DNA of 64,000 nucleotides from Anaerovibrio sp. RM50 (GCF_000622005.1 NZ_JHWV01000006.1:248001-312000); one strand, 5' to 3'; numbered from the stretch's first letter, positions 45,432-57,100 are shown. Numbers and translations are program-made. Notes: generated from the sequence alone by a model not told the origin.

Positions 45432-47362
45432 TACTGCACCTTCCTTCTGCTCTTACGATTATTACCCGTTCTATTGTTAGTTTTGTTACTTACTTTATTA
45501 TTCTTTCTGTCTTTACTTTCTTTGTGGCTCCCGCCTTTACGCGGTGCTTCATTGCGGGACATGTTGCTTCCGCCCTTTTCAGGACGAATAAGGCAGTCCG
45601 GGCCATAACCAATAAGGTCAAACCGTTTTGCCTTTTCCAATGCCTTCTTTACAAGCTCATAATTGCGTGGAAGCCAATACTGCATCAGGGCCCTTTGCAT
45701 GGCCTTGTCCTCAGGGGTCTTGGCACTATACACCTTTTCCCCGGTCATCGGATTTATGCCGCTGTACCACATACAGGTGGAAAGAGTCCCGGGAGTTGGA
45801 ATAAAGTCCTGAACCTGCTCAGGGTGATATCCCATTTCCTTGATGAACACAGCCAGCTCAATGGCATCCTCCAGAGTACAGCCAGGGTGGCTGGACATAA
45901 AATAAGGCACCAAAAACTGCTTCTTCCCCAGCTTTTTGTTCATGCGGCTGAACCGCTCCACAAACCGCACATACACGCTGCGATTTGATTTGCCCATAAT
46001 GCGGGTAACCCTGTCAGATATATGCTCAGGGGCAATTTTCAGCTGACCGCTTATATGATTCTCACAAAGCTCCTGCAAAAATTCATCCTTGGCCAGCATC
46101 AAATAGTCAAAGCGTATACCCGAGCGGATAAATACCTTCTTGATACCCGGAATAGCCCGAACTTTCCGAAGGAGCTCCAAATACCCGCTGTGATCCACAA
46201 TGAGATTGCGGCACACATCAGGGGAAAGACATTGTTTGCCGTGGCAAGTGCCCCGCTCCAGCTGCATATCACAGGAGGTTCGGTGGAAATTTGCGGTAGG
46301 GCCGCCCAAATCGTGAATATAGCCCTTAAAATCCGGCAGCTTGCTGAGAATTTTAGCCTCACGGATAATGGACTCATCACTGCGTCGCTGGATAATCCTC
46401 CCCTGGTGGGAAATAATGGCACAGAAGTTGCAGCCCCCAAAGCAGCCCCTATGGGCCGTGATGCTGAATTTCACCTCAGCGTAGGCCGGCACTCCCCCAG
46501 CCTTGTCGTATATAGGGTGCCATCTGCGCTCGTATGGCAAATCGTAAATCTCGTCCATTTCCTCCACGGAAAGGGGCATGGCTGGCGGGTTTTGTACGAT
46601 GCACCAATCGCCGTTTTGCTGGGCCAGCTTTTTGCCTCTGAAGGCATCCTGCTCCAAATACTCGGTTTTAAAGGCCTCAGCAAACTTTTCCCTGCTGGCA
46701 TTCACCTCGTCATAGGAGGGAATGGCCGTATAATCCCATATATAGTCAAAATTAGGCACCCTGAAGCAGGTACCCTGAACGTCCTGAATATTCTGTATTT
46801 CCACGCCCTGATGAAGCTGGGCAGCTATATCTATAAGCTGTTTTTCCCCCATGCCATAAATCAGAATATCTGCTCCGCTTTCCGCCAAAATTGATTGGCG
46901 AATTTTATTTCCCCAATAATCGTAATGGGCAAATCTTCTGAGACTGGCCTCTATGCCGCCAATAATAATGGGTACTTCACTTCCCCAGCACTTTCTCAGC
47001 ATCTGGGTATACACCACCACGGCCCGTTCCGGACGGTGACCAGCCTTGCCACCCGGGGAATAGGCATCCTGATGGCGAAGCTTCTTCGCCGCCGTAAATC
47101 TGTTTAGCTGTGAATCAAGGTTCCCACTTGAAACAAGAAAGCCCAGCCTAGGTTTCCCCAGGCGGGCAAAATCTTTGGTATTATGCCAGTCAGGCTGGGG
47201 AATGATCCCCACCTTGTAGCCATGCTTTTCCAAAAGACGGCACAATATGGCGGGGCCAAAGCTGGGATCATCCACATAGGCATCACCGGACACAAATATG
47301 AAATCCAGCTGCTGCCAACCCCGAAGCTCCATATCCTCTTTTGAGATTGGTAAAAAGCTCAT
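45431..47362 (-). CDS. YgiQ-family radical SAM protein
   Basis: 643 aa. The YgiQ N-terminal domain ([19 protein letters not shown]) precedes the radical-SAM motif ([12 protein letters not shown]), and the usual C-terminal extension ends in a Lys/Asn/Arg-rich tail (about 610-643). Function of the family is not settled. ATG 47362 has a weak GGTG site. First of the ygiQ-nrdR pair, 25 bp after the RodZ-like gene, with which it may be cotranscribed. Confidence 0.93.
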   Translation of the reverse strand: MSFLPISKEDMELRGWQQLDFIFVSGDAYVDDPSFGPAILCRLLEKHGYKVGIIPQPDWHNTKDFARLGKPRLGFLVSSGNLDSQLNRFTAAKKLRHQDAYSPGGKAGHRPERAVVVYTQMLRKCWGSEVPIIIGGIEASLRRFAHYDYWGNKIRQSILAESGADILIYGMGEKQLIDIAAQLHQGVEIQNIQDVQGTCFRVPNFDYIWDYTAIPSYDEVNASREKFAEAFKTEYLEQDAFRGKKLAQQNGDWCIVQNPPAMPLSVEEMDEIYDLPYERRWHPIYDKAGGVPAYAEVKFSITAHRGCFGGCNFCAIISHQGRIIQRRSDESIIREAKILSKLPDFKGYIHDLGGPTANFHRTSCDMQLERGTCHGKQCLSPDVCRNLIVDHSGYLELLRKVRAIPGIKKVFIRSGIRFDYLMLAKDEFLQELCENHISGQLKIAPEHISDRVTRIMGKSNRSVYVRFVERFSRMNKKLGKKQFLVPYFMSSHPGCTLEDAIELAVFIKEMGYHPEQVQDFIPTPGTLSTCMWYSGINPMTGEKVYSAKTPEDKAMQRALMQYWLPRNYELVKKALEKAKRFDLIGYGPDCLIRPEKGGSNMSRNEAPRKGGSHKESKDRKNNKVSNKTNNRTGNNRKSRRKVQ

Positions 47363-47387
47363 GAAATCACACCATCATCAACATGGA

Positions 47388-48281
47388 CTACTTGCCTTTT
47401 TTTTCGGACTTATTATCAGACTTGGCTTTTTCAGCTTTCTTGTCAGAGGTATCAGCAGGCTTGGAGCCGTCACTTTCCTTGGTCATAAGGCGTTCCACAA
47501 CCTGTCCCTTATTTCCCAGAACCCCCAGATTCTTTCCATTCCAGGTAAGTTCAATAGCACCGGCGTTTCCAGCAACAAGCTCAACTTTTTCGTTTCCCTT
47601 CCAAGACATATCCTTACCACTGTCCACAGTGCCCTCAAATACTTCCTTGCCGTCAGCCTTTACTGAAATCCAGCATGGACCCGTAAACTTGGCAGCCACC
47701 TCAACAGCGTCGAAATTTTTTTCAGCAACAGGAGTTCCCTCCTTTTTGTCATTCACGACCTTCTCAGTCTTCACAGTCGGCTTTGCCTTTCCCTTATCCT
47801 GAGCCGGATCATCACTGAAGGCATAATAAACGCCCCCCAGGAACACCACCATAACAGCCAGAAGAATCATGAACATTCTGGAACCGCTCTTTTCCTCGGT
47901 ACGCTCACGATAGTCATCGCCGGAGGAAAAGAGACTTCCCCCCTCACTGCCAGATGAAGAATAAGAAGAGGATTTTACAGTAATGGTGCGCTGTGGCACA
48001 TCATCATAGTAATTTTCCTTTGCCCGCTGGTCAACAGGCTGAACAGGAACATCTATATTTCTCTCGGAATTAAATTCCTGCAGCAATGGTGCACTGTCCA
48101 GATTAAGAGCCTTGGCATAATTGCGGATAAAGCCCTTGGTATACACATCACTTGGCAGATGATCATAATCGCCCTTCTCAATTGCTTCTATATATAAAGA
48201 CCGTATACTGGTCTCGTTCTCTATATCTTTAATCGTTAGTCCTTGCTTTTCTCGTTCTCTCCTCAGGGTATCTCCCAGCAT
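47388..48281 (-). CDS. RodZ-like HTH-membrane protein
   Basis: 297 aa. N-terminal RodZ/HTH_25 domain (LGDTLRREREKQGLTIKDIENET), Ser-rich linker, one membrane helix (about 130-150, FMILLAVMVVFLGGVYYAF), and an extracytoplasmic DUF4115 domain (about 195-270) with a Lys/Asp-rich tail. Links MreB to the wall in rod-shaped cells. ATG follows TAGGAGG. Confidence 0.88.
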   Translation of the reverse strand: MLGDTLRREREKQGLTIKDIENETSIRSLYIEAIEKGDYDHLPSDVYTKGFIRNYAKALNLDSAPLLQEFNSERNIDVPVQPVDQRAKENYYDDVPQRTITVKSSSYSSSGSEGGSLFSSGDDYRERTEEKSGSRMFMILLAVMVVFLGGVYYAFSDDPAQDKGKAKPTVKTEKVVNDKKEGTPVAEKNFDAVEVAAKFTGPCWISVKADGKEVFEGTVDSGKDMSWKGNEKVELVAGNAGAIELTWNGKNLGVLGNKGQVVERLMTKESDGSKPADTSDKKAEKAKSDNKSEKKGK

Positions 48282-48363
48282 GTTCTAACCTCCTACATAC
48301 AAACTCTATCTTATTATACATGGTTAAGTTTTTATACTCAATAGGAACAATTTCATTTTTTGC

Positions 48364-48403
48364 AAAAAAATAAAAAAATAGACCCGTACTTAAAATACGG
48401 ATC
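48364..48403 (-). terminator. Terminator after the YczE-kinase fusion gene
   Basis: 8-bp stem GACCCGTA / TACGGATC (one G-T) with a 7-nt loop; on the minus strand a T-rich run with two seven-T stretches follows. Begins 26 bp past the stop. Confidence 0.92.
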
Positions 48404-48428
48404 CATAAATTAATTATCTTAAGCTTCC

Positions 48429-49757
48429 TTAAAACTGGATAAGCCTGAATTCCTTTATCAGCTGCAGCAAAATGGCGGCTGTTCTGTCAACACCATATTT
48501 GCTGGACTTAATTGTAATATCATAGCTGGCGCCAATGCCATATTGGGCATCTGAGAATTTGCGGCAATGCTCCATTCTCAGTCTGGCGTGCTTTTTAATC
48601 AGCTCCGCTGCAGTCTGCTGGTCAATCTTTTCCTTGCGCATAACCCGTTTGATGCGGTCCAGCTCGTCGGCGGTAATAAATATGTGCAGGGAATTTTTAT
48701 GGTTCTGCAGCACATAATTGGCCAAACGTCCCACTATAACGCAGGAATCCTTGGCCGCAATTTCCTGAATCACCTGTGCCTCTATCTTGTAAACCTGCTC
48801 CTGGGTAAGCTCCTCATCCTTGTCATAGGCGGAGGTATACCACTCGTACAGGCTGTAAAGGGCATTGGAGGTAACCTTGTCACCATGCTCCTCAAGATAT
48901 TTGTAGGCAAATTCGCTGTCCTCTGCCGCCATCTGGATAATATCGCTGTCATAATATGGCAAATTCAGCTCGTGGGCAATACGTCTGGCAATGGAATGTC
49001 CCCCGCTGCCATATTCATGGGATACAGTCAAAACAAAATGCTGCTCTGTAATATCATCATCAATAACCGAGGAAATATCGTCCACCTGATTTTCCGGCAA
49101 CAGAATATAGGTAAACCAACGCATATACTTCATAAGCATCTTTAGTATAACGCCAGTGAATACTGCCACAATAATAGTGCCTTCCCGGACACCCCCAAGG
49201 CTTCCCAGAAATGCCAGCCCCAAAACAGCAGAGGCCAGTGTCAGGGCTATATCAGCAGTCCATCTCACGGTGGAGAACTTCTTATGATAAATTGCCCCCA
49301 AAAGTCTCAGCAGCGAATCCACAGGCAACAGAGCCACGCTGGATATGACGCAACAGTACAAACTGGTGGCCATCAGCACACTGCTTATGAAACAGGTAAC
49401 AGCCCTGCCGGAATGTGACATGGGATTAAAGCCCACCAATGAATTCAGGGCCATATCAGTAAACAGACCCAGGCCCAATGCTGTAATAATCTGCATCAGC
49501 ACTGCCTGATTCTTTATGCGGCCCCGACGGATAATAATCTGCCCCAGAAGACCGGCAAAATTAAACAGGCCAATCCAGGCGCCTACAGTAAATGAATCTG
49601 CAATGAGCCATATTGTATAAGGCAGGGTAACCATAGGGGCTACCCCCATTTCCGCCTTAATCAGAACTGCTATACCACAGGCCATAAGAATAATGCCCAG
49701 GGCATAAAGCAGATATCTTCGCAGCAGCTCAGAAACTGTCTTTTTTCTTTCTCTCAT
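48429..49757 (-). CDS. YczE-family membrane protein fused to cytidylate-kinase-like domain
   Basis: 442 aa. Residues about 12-220 are a six-to-seven-helix YczE/DUF6198-type membrane domain (RYLLYALGIILMACGIAVLIKAEMG region). Residues about 240-440 are a cytidylate-kinase-like P-loop protein with an altered Walker A (HEYGSGGHSIA), the YDSDII region and RLRMEHCRKF LID-type arginines. The two families occur side by side elsewhere. Substrate unknown. ATG 49757 has a weak ribosome site. Stands alone between rodZ-like and pnp genes. Confidence 0.87.
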   Translation of the reverse strand: MRERKKTVSELLRRYLLYALGIILMACGIAVLIKAEMGVAPMVTLPYTIWLIADSFTVGAWIGLFNFAGLLGQIIIRRGRIKNQAVLMQIITALGLGLFTDMALNSLVGFNPMSHSGRAVTCFISSVLMATSLYCCVISSVALLPVDSLLRLLGAIYHKKFSTVRWTADIALTLASAVLGLAFLGSLGGVREGTIIVAVFTGVILKMLMKYMRWFTYILLPENQVDDISSVIDDDITEQHFVLTVSHEYGSGGHSIARRIAHELNLPYYDSDIIQMAAEDSEFAYKYLEEHGDKVTSNALYSLYEWYTSAYDKDEELTQEQVYKIEAQVIQEIAAKDSCVIVGRLANYVLQNHKNSLHIFITADELDRIKRVMRKEKIDQQTAAELIKKHARLRMEHCRKFSDAQYGIGASYDITIKSSKYGVDRTAAILLQLIKEFRLIQF

Positions 49758-49782
49758 ATCTTAAACCCCAAAGAATAAGATA

Positions 49783-49812
49783 ATGCCCGCCTCACCAAAA
49801 GCAAAGCGGGCA
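49783..49812 (-). terminator. Terminator after pnp
   Basis: 8-bp stem ATGCCCGC / GCGGGCAT with a 14-nt loop, followed by a TTATCTTATTCTTT tract on the minus strand. Confidence 0.75.
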
Positions 49813-49823
49813 TAAATAGTTTT

Positions 49824-51893
49824 TTACAGAAGAACCTTATGGGATACGTTTACACGGCCCTTCTGGTCAATCTCAGTTACCTTAACTTCCAGCTCGTCGC
49901 CTACGTTGACAACATCTTCAACCTTCTCAACACGCTTCTTGTCCAGCTGGGAAATGTGGCAAAGACCCTCACGGCCTGGCAGCAGCTCAACGAAGGCACC
50001 AAAGTTCATAATGCGGGTAACCTTACCCTTATAAACCTCGCCAACCTCTACTTCCTTGACAATTTCGTTGATGCAGGCAATAGCTGCCTCAGAAGCCTCA
50101 ACGCTGGTAGCGGAGATGCGAACAGTACCGTCATCATCAATATCAATCTGAACGCCGCACTCATCGATAATCTTCTTGATTACCTTTCCGCCAGGTCCAA
50201 TAACCTCACGAATCTTGTCTGGCTTAATCTGCATGGTGGTTACGCGTGGAGCGTACTTGCTCAGCTCCTTGTTAGGCTCAGCAATGCACTCCAGCATCTT
50301 GCCGAGGATAAAGGCACGGCCGCGCTTGGCCTGGGCAAGAGCTGCAGAAAGGATTTCACGGGAGATACCCTTAATCTTAATATCCATCTGAATAGCAGTT
50401 ACGCCCTCAGTGGTACCGGCAACCTTGAAGTCCATATCGCCCAGGGCATCTTCCATACCCTGAATATCAGTGAGAATGGTGTAATCATCCCCGTCCTTAA
50501 CAAGACCCATAGCAACACCGGATACTGGGCGCTTAATAGGAACACCTGCGTGCATCAGAGAAAGGGTGCTGCCGCAAACGGAACCCATGGAGCTGGAGCC
50601 GTTGGACTCAAGAATCTCGGATACCATACGAATGGTATATGGGAATTCCTCAATGGAAGGAATAACTGGAACCAAAGCTCTCTCGGCAAGGGCACCATGA
50701 CCGATTTCACGGCGTCCAGGACCGCGTACAGGGCGGGCCTCACCTACGGAGTAGCCAGGGAAATTGTACTGATGAATGTAGTGCTTGGAAGTCTCAACGC
50801 CGAGGCCGTCAAGAACCTGCTCATCACCAAGGGAGCCCAGGGTGGTAACAGTGAGAACCTGGGTCTGACCACGGGTAAAGAGTCCGGAGCCATGTGGACG
50901 AGGCAGAATGCCAACCTCACAGCTTACTGGACGAACCTCCTCAACCTCACGGCCGTCAGGACGAATCTTCTCCTTGGTAATCATACGGCGTACGATTTCC
51001 TTCACAATCTTGTGAAGCATATATGGAATTTCCTTGATGGCATCTGGATAGAGCTCAATGAAATGCTCCATGGCCTCAGCCTTAACATTGGAAATGTCCT
51101 CATCACGGGCAAGCTTATCAGGATTGCGTACAGCCTTATCCAGCTTGTCAGTAGCATACTCGCGGATAGCCTTCTCCAGCTCCTCCGGAACAGCGAAGAG
51201 CTTAACCTCGCGCTTTTCCTTGCCACAGGACTTCTGAATCTCGTCCTGGAAAGCAACAATCTTCTTGATTTCCTCGTGACCAAAGAGAATAGCCTCCAAA
51301 ATAACTTCCTCCGGAAGCTCGTTGGCACCAGCCTCAACCATCATTACCGCATCACGGGAACCGGCAATAGTCAGATTGAGATCGGAAACCTCACGCTGCT
51401 CAACAGTAGGATTGATGATGAACTGGCCATCAACACGGCCTACGCGAACACCGGCTATTGGGCCGAGGAAAGGAATATCGGAAACAGTCAGAGCGCAGGA
51501 TGCACCAATCATAGCGGCAATCTCCGGAGCGTTGTCATGCTCTACGGACATAACAGTAGCTACAATCTGAACATCATTACGATAACCCTCTGGGAACAGA
51601 GGACGGATAGGGCGGTCAATGAGACGGCTGCACAAAATGGCAGACTCCCCAGGACGACCCTCTCTCTTTATAAAACCGCCTGGAATCTTACCAACGGCGT
51701 ACATCTTCTCTTCATAATCTACAGTCAGAGGGAAGAAATCAACACCCTCTCTTGGCTCATCAGAAGCCGTAGCTGTAACCAAAACAACAGTCTCACCATA
51801 GCGAACCAAAACAGCACCATTTGCCTGCTTAGCCATCTTGCCGGTCTCAACAGTAAATGTGCGGCCGCCTAACTGCATCTCAAAACTCTGCAT
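49824..51893 (-). CDS. pnp: Polyribonucleotide nucleotidyltransferase
   Basis: 689 aa PNPase, the 3'-5' phosphorolytic exoribonuclease. Two RNase PH domains ([37 protein letters not shown]), a KH domain ([17 protein letters not shown]) and a C-terminal S1 domain ([20 protein letters not shown]). ATG 51893 follows AGGAGG. Downstream of rpsO with a terminator between, the usual S15-PNPase order. Confidence 0.98.
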   Translation of the reverse strand: MQSFEMQLGGRTFTVETGKMAKQANGAVLVRYGETVVLVTATASDEPREGVDFFPLTVDYEEKMYAVGKIPGGFIKREGRPGESAILCSRLIDRPIRPLFPEGYRNDVQIVATVMSVEHDNAPEIAAMIGASCALTVSDIPFLGPIAGVRVGRVDGQFIINPTVEQREVSDLNLTIAGSRDAVMMVEAGANELPEEVILEAILFGHEEIKKIVAFQDEIQKSCGKEKREVKLFAVPEELEKAIREYATDKLDKAVRNPDKLARDEDISNVKAEAMEHFIELYPDAIKEIPYMLHKIVKEIVRRMITKEKIRPDGREVEEVRPVSCEVGILPRPHGSGLFTRGQTQVLTVTTLGSLGDEQVLDGLGVETSKHYIHQYNFPGYSVGEARPVRGPGRREIGHGALAERALVPVIPSIEEFPYTIRMVSEILESNGSSSMGSVCGSTLSLMHAGVPIKRPVSGVAMGLVKDGDDYTILTDIQGMEDALGDMDFKVAGTTEGVTAIQMDIKIKGISREILSAALAQAKRGRAFILGKMLECIAEPNKELSKYAPRVTTMQIKPDKIREVIGPGGKVIKKIIDECGVQIDIDDDGTVRISATSVEASEAAIACINEIVKEVEVGEVYKGKVTRIMNFGAFVELLPGREGLCHISQLDKKRVEKVEDVVNVGDELEVKVTEIDQKGRVNVSHKVLL

Positions 51894-51992
51894 TAAGTTT
51901 TTCCTCCTAAAATCTTCTTTATACCTTTCAACCTTGATAGTATACCATATTGTTTAAGAAAATAGCTACTTAATTTTTTGTGATTTACATAA

Positions 51993-52022
51993 GCAAAAAG
52001 GGACCCCAAAATGGAGTCCCTT
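51993..52022 (-). terminator. Terminator between rpsO and pnp
   Basis: Stem AAGGGAC / GTCCCTT with additional CC/GG pairs and a T-run on the minus strand, 22 bp past the rpsO stop. Read-through or a separate promoter would drive pnp. Confidence 0.92.
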
Positions 52023-52043
52023 AAGTCCGAAACTAATATTAAA

Positions 52044-52310
52044 TTACTTACGGAGACCAAGCTTGGATACGATTGCACGATAACGGGCAATGTCCTTCTT
52101 GTTCAGGTATGCCAGCAGGCGACGACGATGACCAACCATCTTCAGAAGGCCGCGACGGGAATGATGATCCTTCTTGTGCTCCTTGAGATGCTCGGTGAGG
52201 TAAGAAATACGAGCGGTGAGAACAGCAATCTGAACCTCTGGGGATCCGGTGTCGCCCTCATGAACTGCATACTTCTGCATGATTTCCTGCTTTGCTTCGT
52301 TAGTTAACAT
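52044..52310 (-). CDS. rpsO: Ribosomal protein S15
   Basis: 88 aa, full-length S15 of the 30S subunit with its 16S-binding motif ([25 protein letters not shown], in part, and [18 protein letters not shown]). ATG 52310 follows AGGAGGAA. Own promoter and a structured leader precede it. Confidence 0.98.
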   Translation of the reverse strand: MLTNEAKQEIMQKYAVHEGDTGSPEVQIAVLTARISYLTEHLKEHKKDHHSRRGLLKMVGHRRRLLAYLNKKDIARYRAIVSKLGLRK

Positions 52311-52412
52311 TGAAAATTCCTCCTATTGTTTTAAAAGTTCCACAAGCTGAGGCAAGGTCGGAGTCGTCCATGTCTTAGCAAGGGATAATATTATGTCCTT
52401 TGGCGGACACTT
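52311..52412 (-). promoter_or_regulatory. rpsO leader, probable S15 autoregulatory RNA
   Basis: Roughly 100-nt 5' leader between the promoter and rpsO. A TGTCC / GGACA hairpin with loop GCCAAA starts it, and a second folded part with GGACGACTCCGACCTTGCC precedes the ribosome site. S15 represses its own translation by binding such leaders in many bacteria, but I cannot match this one to a named structure class by eye. Confidence 0.5.
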
Positions 52413-52417
52413 TTAGA

Positions 52418-52446
52418 ATTATACTATAGGCCAACTGCTTTGTAAA
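52418..52446 (-). promoter_or_regulatory. rpsO promoter
   Basis: -35 TTTACA at 52446-52441, 17-bp spacer, -10 TATAAT at 52423-52418 on the minus strand, just past the end of the amidase gene. Confidence 0.88.
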
Positions 52447-52457
52447 GGATAATTTAT

Positions 52458-53078
52458 TTATTCATCCTCCGGCAAATCCAGCCCCATATTCTTCATTACA
52501 CGCTTACGCACCTGTGGCAGCATGGCGTAAAGCATATCCCCCGGGCAGGAGGTGGAATTAACATCCCTGTGGCCGATTACACCCATCTCATCGGGAATAA
52601 GGTTATAAACACCGCAAAGGGTTGTCAAAAGATTGGTAAGGGATTTTATCTGGGCATCAGTTGGTGAGCCCACATTGAAATTTCCCGCCACACAGATACC
52701 AACGGAGTCACTGTTGTTGCCGCTGGCATGGGCCCCCATCATATTCCAGCCACGGCCCCTTTCAATGGTGCCGTTTTTTCTGATAACGTAATGATAGCCT
52801 ATGCCCGCCCAGCCAAAGCTGTCCCGATGGAGACGATGAATTTCTGCCGCCGACATATCCCGGTCCTGGGAGGTGCCTGTATGATGCACGATTATTCTGT
52901 TGGTTTGTCTTCTTCTGGAAGGCTCCTCAGCAAACCAAAAATCATTTTCCTTTATGCGAAAACGGGTCTTTCCCCACTTGGTGGCAGCCTCAGCCTTTGA
53001 CGCCAATCCAGGAAGGGACAGGAGACTAAGTCCCAGCACCAGACCCACTGACTTTTTTATAAAACTACGTCTGTCCAT
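52458..53078 (-). CDS. Tat-exported N-acetylmuramoyl-L-alanine amidase (PGRP/amidase_2)
   Basis: 206 aa. The N-terminus MDRRSFIKKS plus a hydrophobic stretch to ASKAEAA is a twin-arginine signal. The mature part is a PGRP/AmpD-like zinc amidase: Zn ligands in IIVHHTGTS, the GYHYVI Tyr/His and the C-terminal HRDVNSTSCPG. Cleaves the amide between muramic acid and L-Ala. ATG 53078 gives a proper signal; a GTG at 53093 is nearer AAAGG but would lengthen the n-region. Follows ribF by 22 bp. Confidence 0.9.
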   Translation of the reverse strand: MDRRSFIKKSVGLVLGLSLLSLPGLASKAEAATKWGKTRFRIKENDFWFAEEPSRRRQTNRIIVHHTGTSQDRDMSAAEIHRLHRDSFGWAGIGYHYVIRKNGTIERGRGWNMMGAHASGNNSDSVGICVAGNFNVGSPTDAQIKSLTNLLTTLCGVYNLIPDEMGVIGHRDVNSTSCPGDMLYAMLPQVRKRVMKNMGLDLPEDE

Positions 53079-53100
53079 TATTTGTAAAAGCACTACCTTT

Positions 53101-54024
53101 TTAAAGAATCTGTCTTGCCTTTTCTTCATCGGCACGAAGCTGTTTTACCAAGGCCTCAATGCCACTGAATTTTTTCTCATCCCGCAGCTTTTTCACAAAC
53201 TGCACTGTGAGAGGCTTGTTGTATAAATCCCCCTTGAAATCCAGCACATGTACCTCCAGACGGCGGTTGCACCCCTCAAAGGTTGGGTTGTTGCCCACAT
53301 TGGCAATTCCCTTGTGCTTCTCCCCGTTCATCAGAACGTACACACCGTATGCTCCATTTGGAAGCATGGCCCGCTTGTCGGGAATGGCAAGATTGGCTGT
53401 GGGAAAACCAATGGTGCGCCCCCGCTGGTCACCGTGAATAACACGGCCCCCGAAGCTGAATGGTCTGCCCAGATATTCATTGGTGAGTTCCAGTTCCCCA
53501 TCTTCAATAAGGCCACGAATTCGGGTGGAGCTGACCATACGGCCATTAAGCTGTACTGCCTCCCCAATCTCCGCCTTAAATCCATAGGAACCGGCCACAC
53601 GACCCAGCATACGGGCATTCCCCTTCCCCTTGTAGCCAAAGGTAAAGTTCGGACCCGTAACCACGAATTTGGCATTGCAGCAATCCTTCAGACGCTCCAA
53701 AAACTCCTCGGGAGTCTGCTTGGAAAGCTTCTCGGAAAAGGCCACGTTAAGCAGCAAATCCACGCCCATTTCCTCAAGAAATGCGGCCTTGGAGATATTA
53801 TCGCCTATCTGCACCGGCACCCTTTCAGGAGCCACCACGGACAAGGGGTGATTACTGAAGGTAAACACCACACTGAGAAGCCCGTGCTTCTTTGCAAGCC
53901 CCATGGCCTGGCGAATAATACTCTGGTGTCCGATATGAACCCCGTCAAAGGTCCCAAGGGCAATAGCTGTCCTCTGCCCCTTCAGAAAGGCCTTTATATC
54001 ACTGAATTTATTGAAAATCTGCAT
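53101..54024 (-). CDS. ribF: Bifunctional riboflavin kinase / FMN adenylyltransferase
   Basis: 307 aa. N-terminal nucleotidyltransferase with ALGTFDGVHIGHQ, SSTRIRGLI and a C-terminal riboflavin-kinase barrel (RTIGFPTANL, GVYVLMNGE). Makes FMN and FAD. ATG 54024 follows AGGTGA; an in-frame GTG at 54036 overlaps that site. First of ribF-amidase. Confidence 0.96.
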   Translation of the reverse strand: MQIFNKFSDIKAFLKGQRTAIALGTFDGVHIGHQSIIRQAMGLAKKHGLLSVVFTFSNHPLSVVAPERVPVQIGDNISKAAFLEEMGVDLLLNVAFSEKLSKQTPEEFLERLKDCCNAKFVVTGPNFTFGYKGKGNARMLGRVAGSYGFKAEIGEAVQLNGRMVSSTRIRGLIEDGELELTNEYLGRPFSFGGRVIHGDQRGRTIGFPTANLAIPDKRAMLPNGAYGVYVLMNGEKHKGIANVGNNPTFEGCNRRLEVHVLDFKGDLYNKPLTVQFVKKLRDEKKFSGIEALVKQLRADEEKARQIL

Positions 54025-54102
54025 TAAAAAAATCACCTAAATCAAATTACTCAACAGACCTATTATACATTTTGGAGCCTGCAAAGGCAAATTTATGCAA
54101 AT

Positions 54103-57100
54103 TTAGCTTTTGGCGTATTCCGCCCGCTCTGCCTGGAGCTGCCTTATGGACAGATTTCTTAAAAATGATTTATGCTTCTGATCGTCCTGGTACACAAATC
54201 CCACATGGGACACATAAGGCTCGATGGTGCCAATCTTCAAAAGAGGCGTTACCACCAGAAGCTGCAAATCCATTTTCTGGAAAAGCTCCAGACCAAATCT
54301 GGCGGATTCGTCAGAGCTCTTCAGGAAGGCCTCGTCGATTACCACGAAGCGGAAGCTGTTTATCTTTTTGTGCTTGCTTTCAAGGCCAAAGTTGTACACA
54401 AGGCTGGCGGCCAATATGGTGTAGGCCAGCTTTTCCTTCTGACCGCCGGACTTGCCGCCGGAATCGGTATAGTGCTCGTATTCCTCACCAGTATCACGCC
54501 AGCGTTCGGAGGCGGCAAAGCTGAACCAGTTCCGCACGTCCGTAACCCTGGCAGTCCACCGCTTATCTGCCTCGGCGCACTCTGGGCGGCCCCTGAAGCG
54601 TTCAATAATCTTTTCCACCTGGCGGAATTTTTCCTCGGAGTAGGCTTCATTATCCTCCCCCTCAGTATAGCCGCTGACACAGGAGCGAAGCTGATTGCGG
54701 AAATCCTTTATATCATTGTCCGCCACGTTGTCACATTCAATCTGAATATATCTGCCCTCGCTGTAATCAATCTCAGCCAGTGAGCGGTTTATCATCTCAA
54801 TACGTTCCTTAATAACATCGCACACATTATTAAGCTTCTCCCTAAAAAGGGCAATTCGGTTAATTGTATTTTCCCTAAGAAGCTCACGGAATTTATCCTC
54901 AAACCGTGGCAAAGCATCAGTCTGAAGCTTGGTAAGAAGCTGACGATAGTCATTAAGCCCCTCTGTGGCCGCTGCCAGCTCATCCCCAAATTCAGGGAAA
55001 GCTGCCTTGAACCGCTGCATCATAACCACCAGCTGCTGGCCCTTTTCCTCCTTGGAGCGCACTGACATTTCCCGCTCAGCCCGGAGATTTTCTGCCAGCA
55101 TTTCCTTCAGCTCACCTTGATTATTAAGGGAAAGATGCTTTTCCCCAAACACCTGGGCCGCCCTTTCGGAAATACGTGGGAATACCCGCTGCTGCTCCTC
55201 CTCACTGATGGTTTCCAGACGGGTCTCATCTGCCTCAATGGCCTGCTTGTTGCTCTTAATGCCGTAATTTATGTTATTCAGGGAAACAACTATCCGCTGC
55301 AGCTGAAGATCAATATTCTTCCGTTCAGTTTTAAGGTCCGAAAGCTGCTTTTCCAGCTTCATGTAAACGGCATTTTCCTCCTGAAGCTCAGATAAAAGCT
55401 GCTTTTTCTCAGCCACATCCCCTTCAAGGGTTGCCCTGTCCAAAAGGGTGAAATCTCTAAACAACTGAAGATTATTGATATAAAGCTGCTTTTTACGGCA
55501 TTCACCATTCTGACGCTTCAGACGGCCTTCAGTGCGCTTTGCTTCCTTCACAGCCTCCTGCAAATCCTCCAGCTCAGATTCCAGGGCCTGAATTTTCTTC
55601 AGATTGGAAAAGCCCAGCACAAAACGGCGACGATCATTTAAGTCGTAGCGGTCATCCTTTTCGTGACGCCGCCCCTGGGTCTTTATCTGCCCCTTTATTG
55701 TAATGGCAAATTTTTCCTGCTGAAATTCCTTGAAGGTTTCACAGCAAGTATGGCTGTACCGCTGATAAAGCTCCCGCATAAGCCAGTTTTTAAATGGGGA
55801 ATCCTGACGGATATCCAGCTTGGCACAGGCCGCATCCTCGGACAAATCATCAAAATTAACAGGATCCACATATTCCTCGCAGCAGTAATAAACAACCCGC
55901 TGCTTAACCTTATGCTTCTCCATCCACTGAACTATTTCCCCATAATGGAATTTTGGCACCAAAAGGGACATGCCAAAGCCGTGGAGAAGACGCTCAATGG
56001 CCCCCTCCCACTGCTCCTCTCCCTCAGCCACCTGCATAAGCTCCCCCGCAAAGGGCAGCTCGCTTTCTGCCAAATCAAGATCCTGGCAGATCTGCTGACG
56101 AAGGTCGATATATTCCGCAGAAATACTGGATTTACGGGAACGGAGGGAAGTCAGCTCATTTTCCACCATGTCAATGGAATTATTGAGTGCCTTAATCTCG
56201 CTGTCATTGTCGCTTTGGGCCTCGGCAATATCCAGCTCCCGCTGTTTTTCGTCTTTATCCAGCTCTGTAAGCTTTTCAAGATTATCATTGAAAACCGCCA
56301 AAGTATCCGGAACCTCCAGAGACAGTCCCTTTGCGTTTTCCTCATACTGCTGGCACTGCTTAAGACAGGCCTCCAAGGCCTTGTTGGTGTTATCCAGTTT
56401 TTCCTCAATAACGGAAACCTTGTCTCCGCCGTTTTGGTAAAGCTGACGCTGAACATCCTCAATGGATTCCTCATTTGCCTGCTTCTGTTCCATAATGGAT
56501 TCATGGTCCTTTTTAATCTGCACCAGATTGCCTTCCAGACCTTCCAAAGCCTTTTCCCTAAGCATCTTGTCCTCCTTGGCAAACCAAGCTGACAGCGCCC
56601 CTTCCATCTGTTCAATAACCACCTGGCGGCTATGAACATCAAAATAGCTCTCCCCAAGGGCAGTAAGGGGCAGCAGCATTTCCTCCTGCTTTCTGGCCCT
56701 TACCACCGCACTATGGGCAGTATCAAGATCGTGGAAATGCTCCAAAAGGTGCTGAACATCGTCCTCGGTACCAGGCTGCTCCAGCATGTTCTGGCGTACA
56801 AAGCTGGTGAGGGAATCCACCTTCTTCATGGAAATGGTCTGCTGGAAAAGATCCATGGCCTGCAATGAGCTGATACCGAAGCGGCGGCGGAAATCCTCAG
56901 CATACTTTGGATAATCGTCATAAATATGAATGTAAACATCATTGCTGAGGCGCTTTCTCAGACTTCTTATATCACTGCCAAAATTGCTGAAATGATTTTC
57001 AATGGTAAGAGTTTTTTCTCCCAACGCAAAAAACCTTTCAGGATTTCCCGTTTCATCCTTGTACCAGAAAACCTGGGCCAATGTAACTCTGGCTCCCAAA

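Noticed and set aside
49839-51872. 677-codon open frame on the plus strand
   Set aside because: It is the exact antisense shadow of pnp. The translation has no family pattern, and its length comes from pnp codon bias. The same holds for 13165-14844 (typA), 10276-12051 (lysS/greA) and 76-909 (HAD gene).
54025-54102. Remnant of jetD between jetC and ribF
   Set aside because: The gap is only 78 bp and shows no coding pattern.
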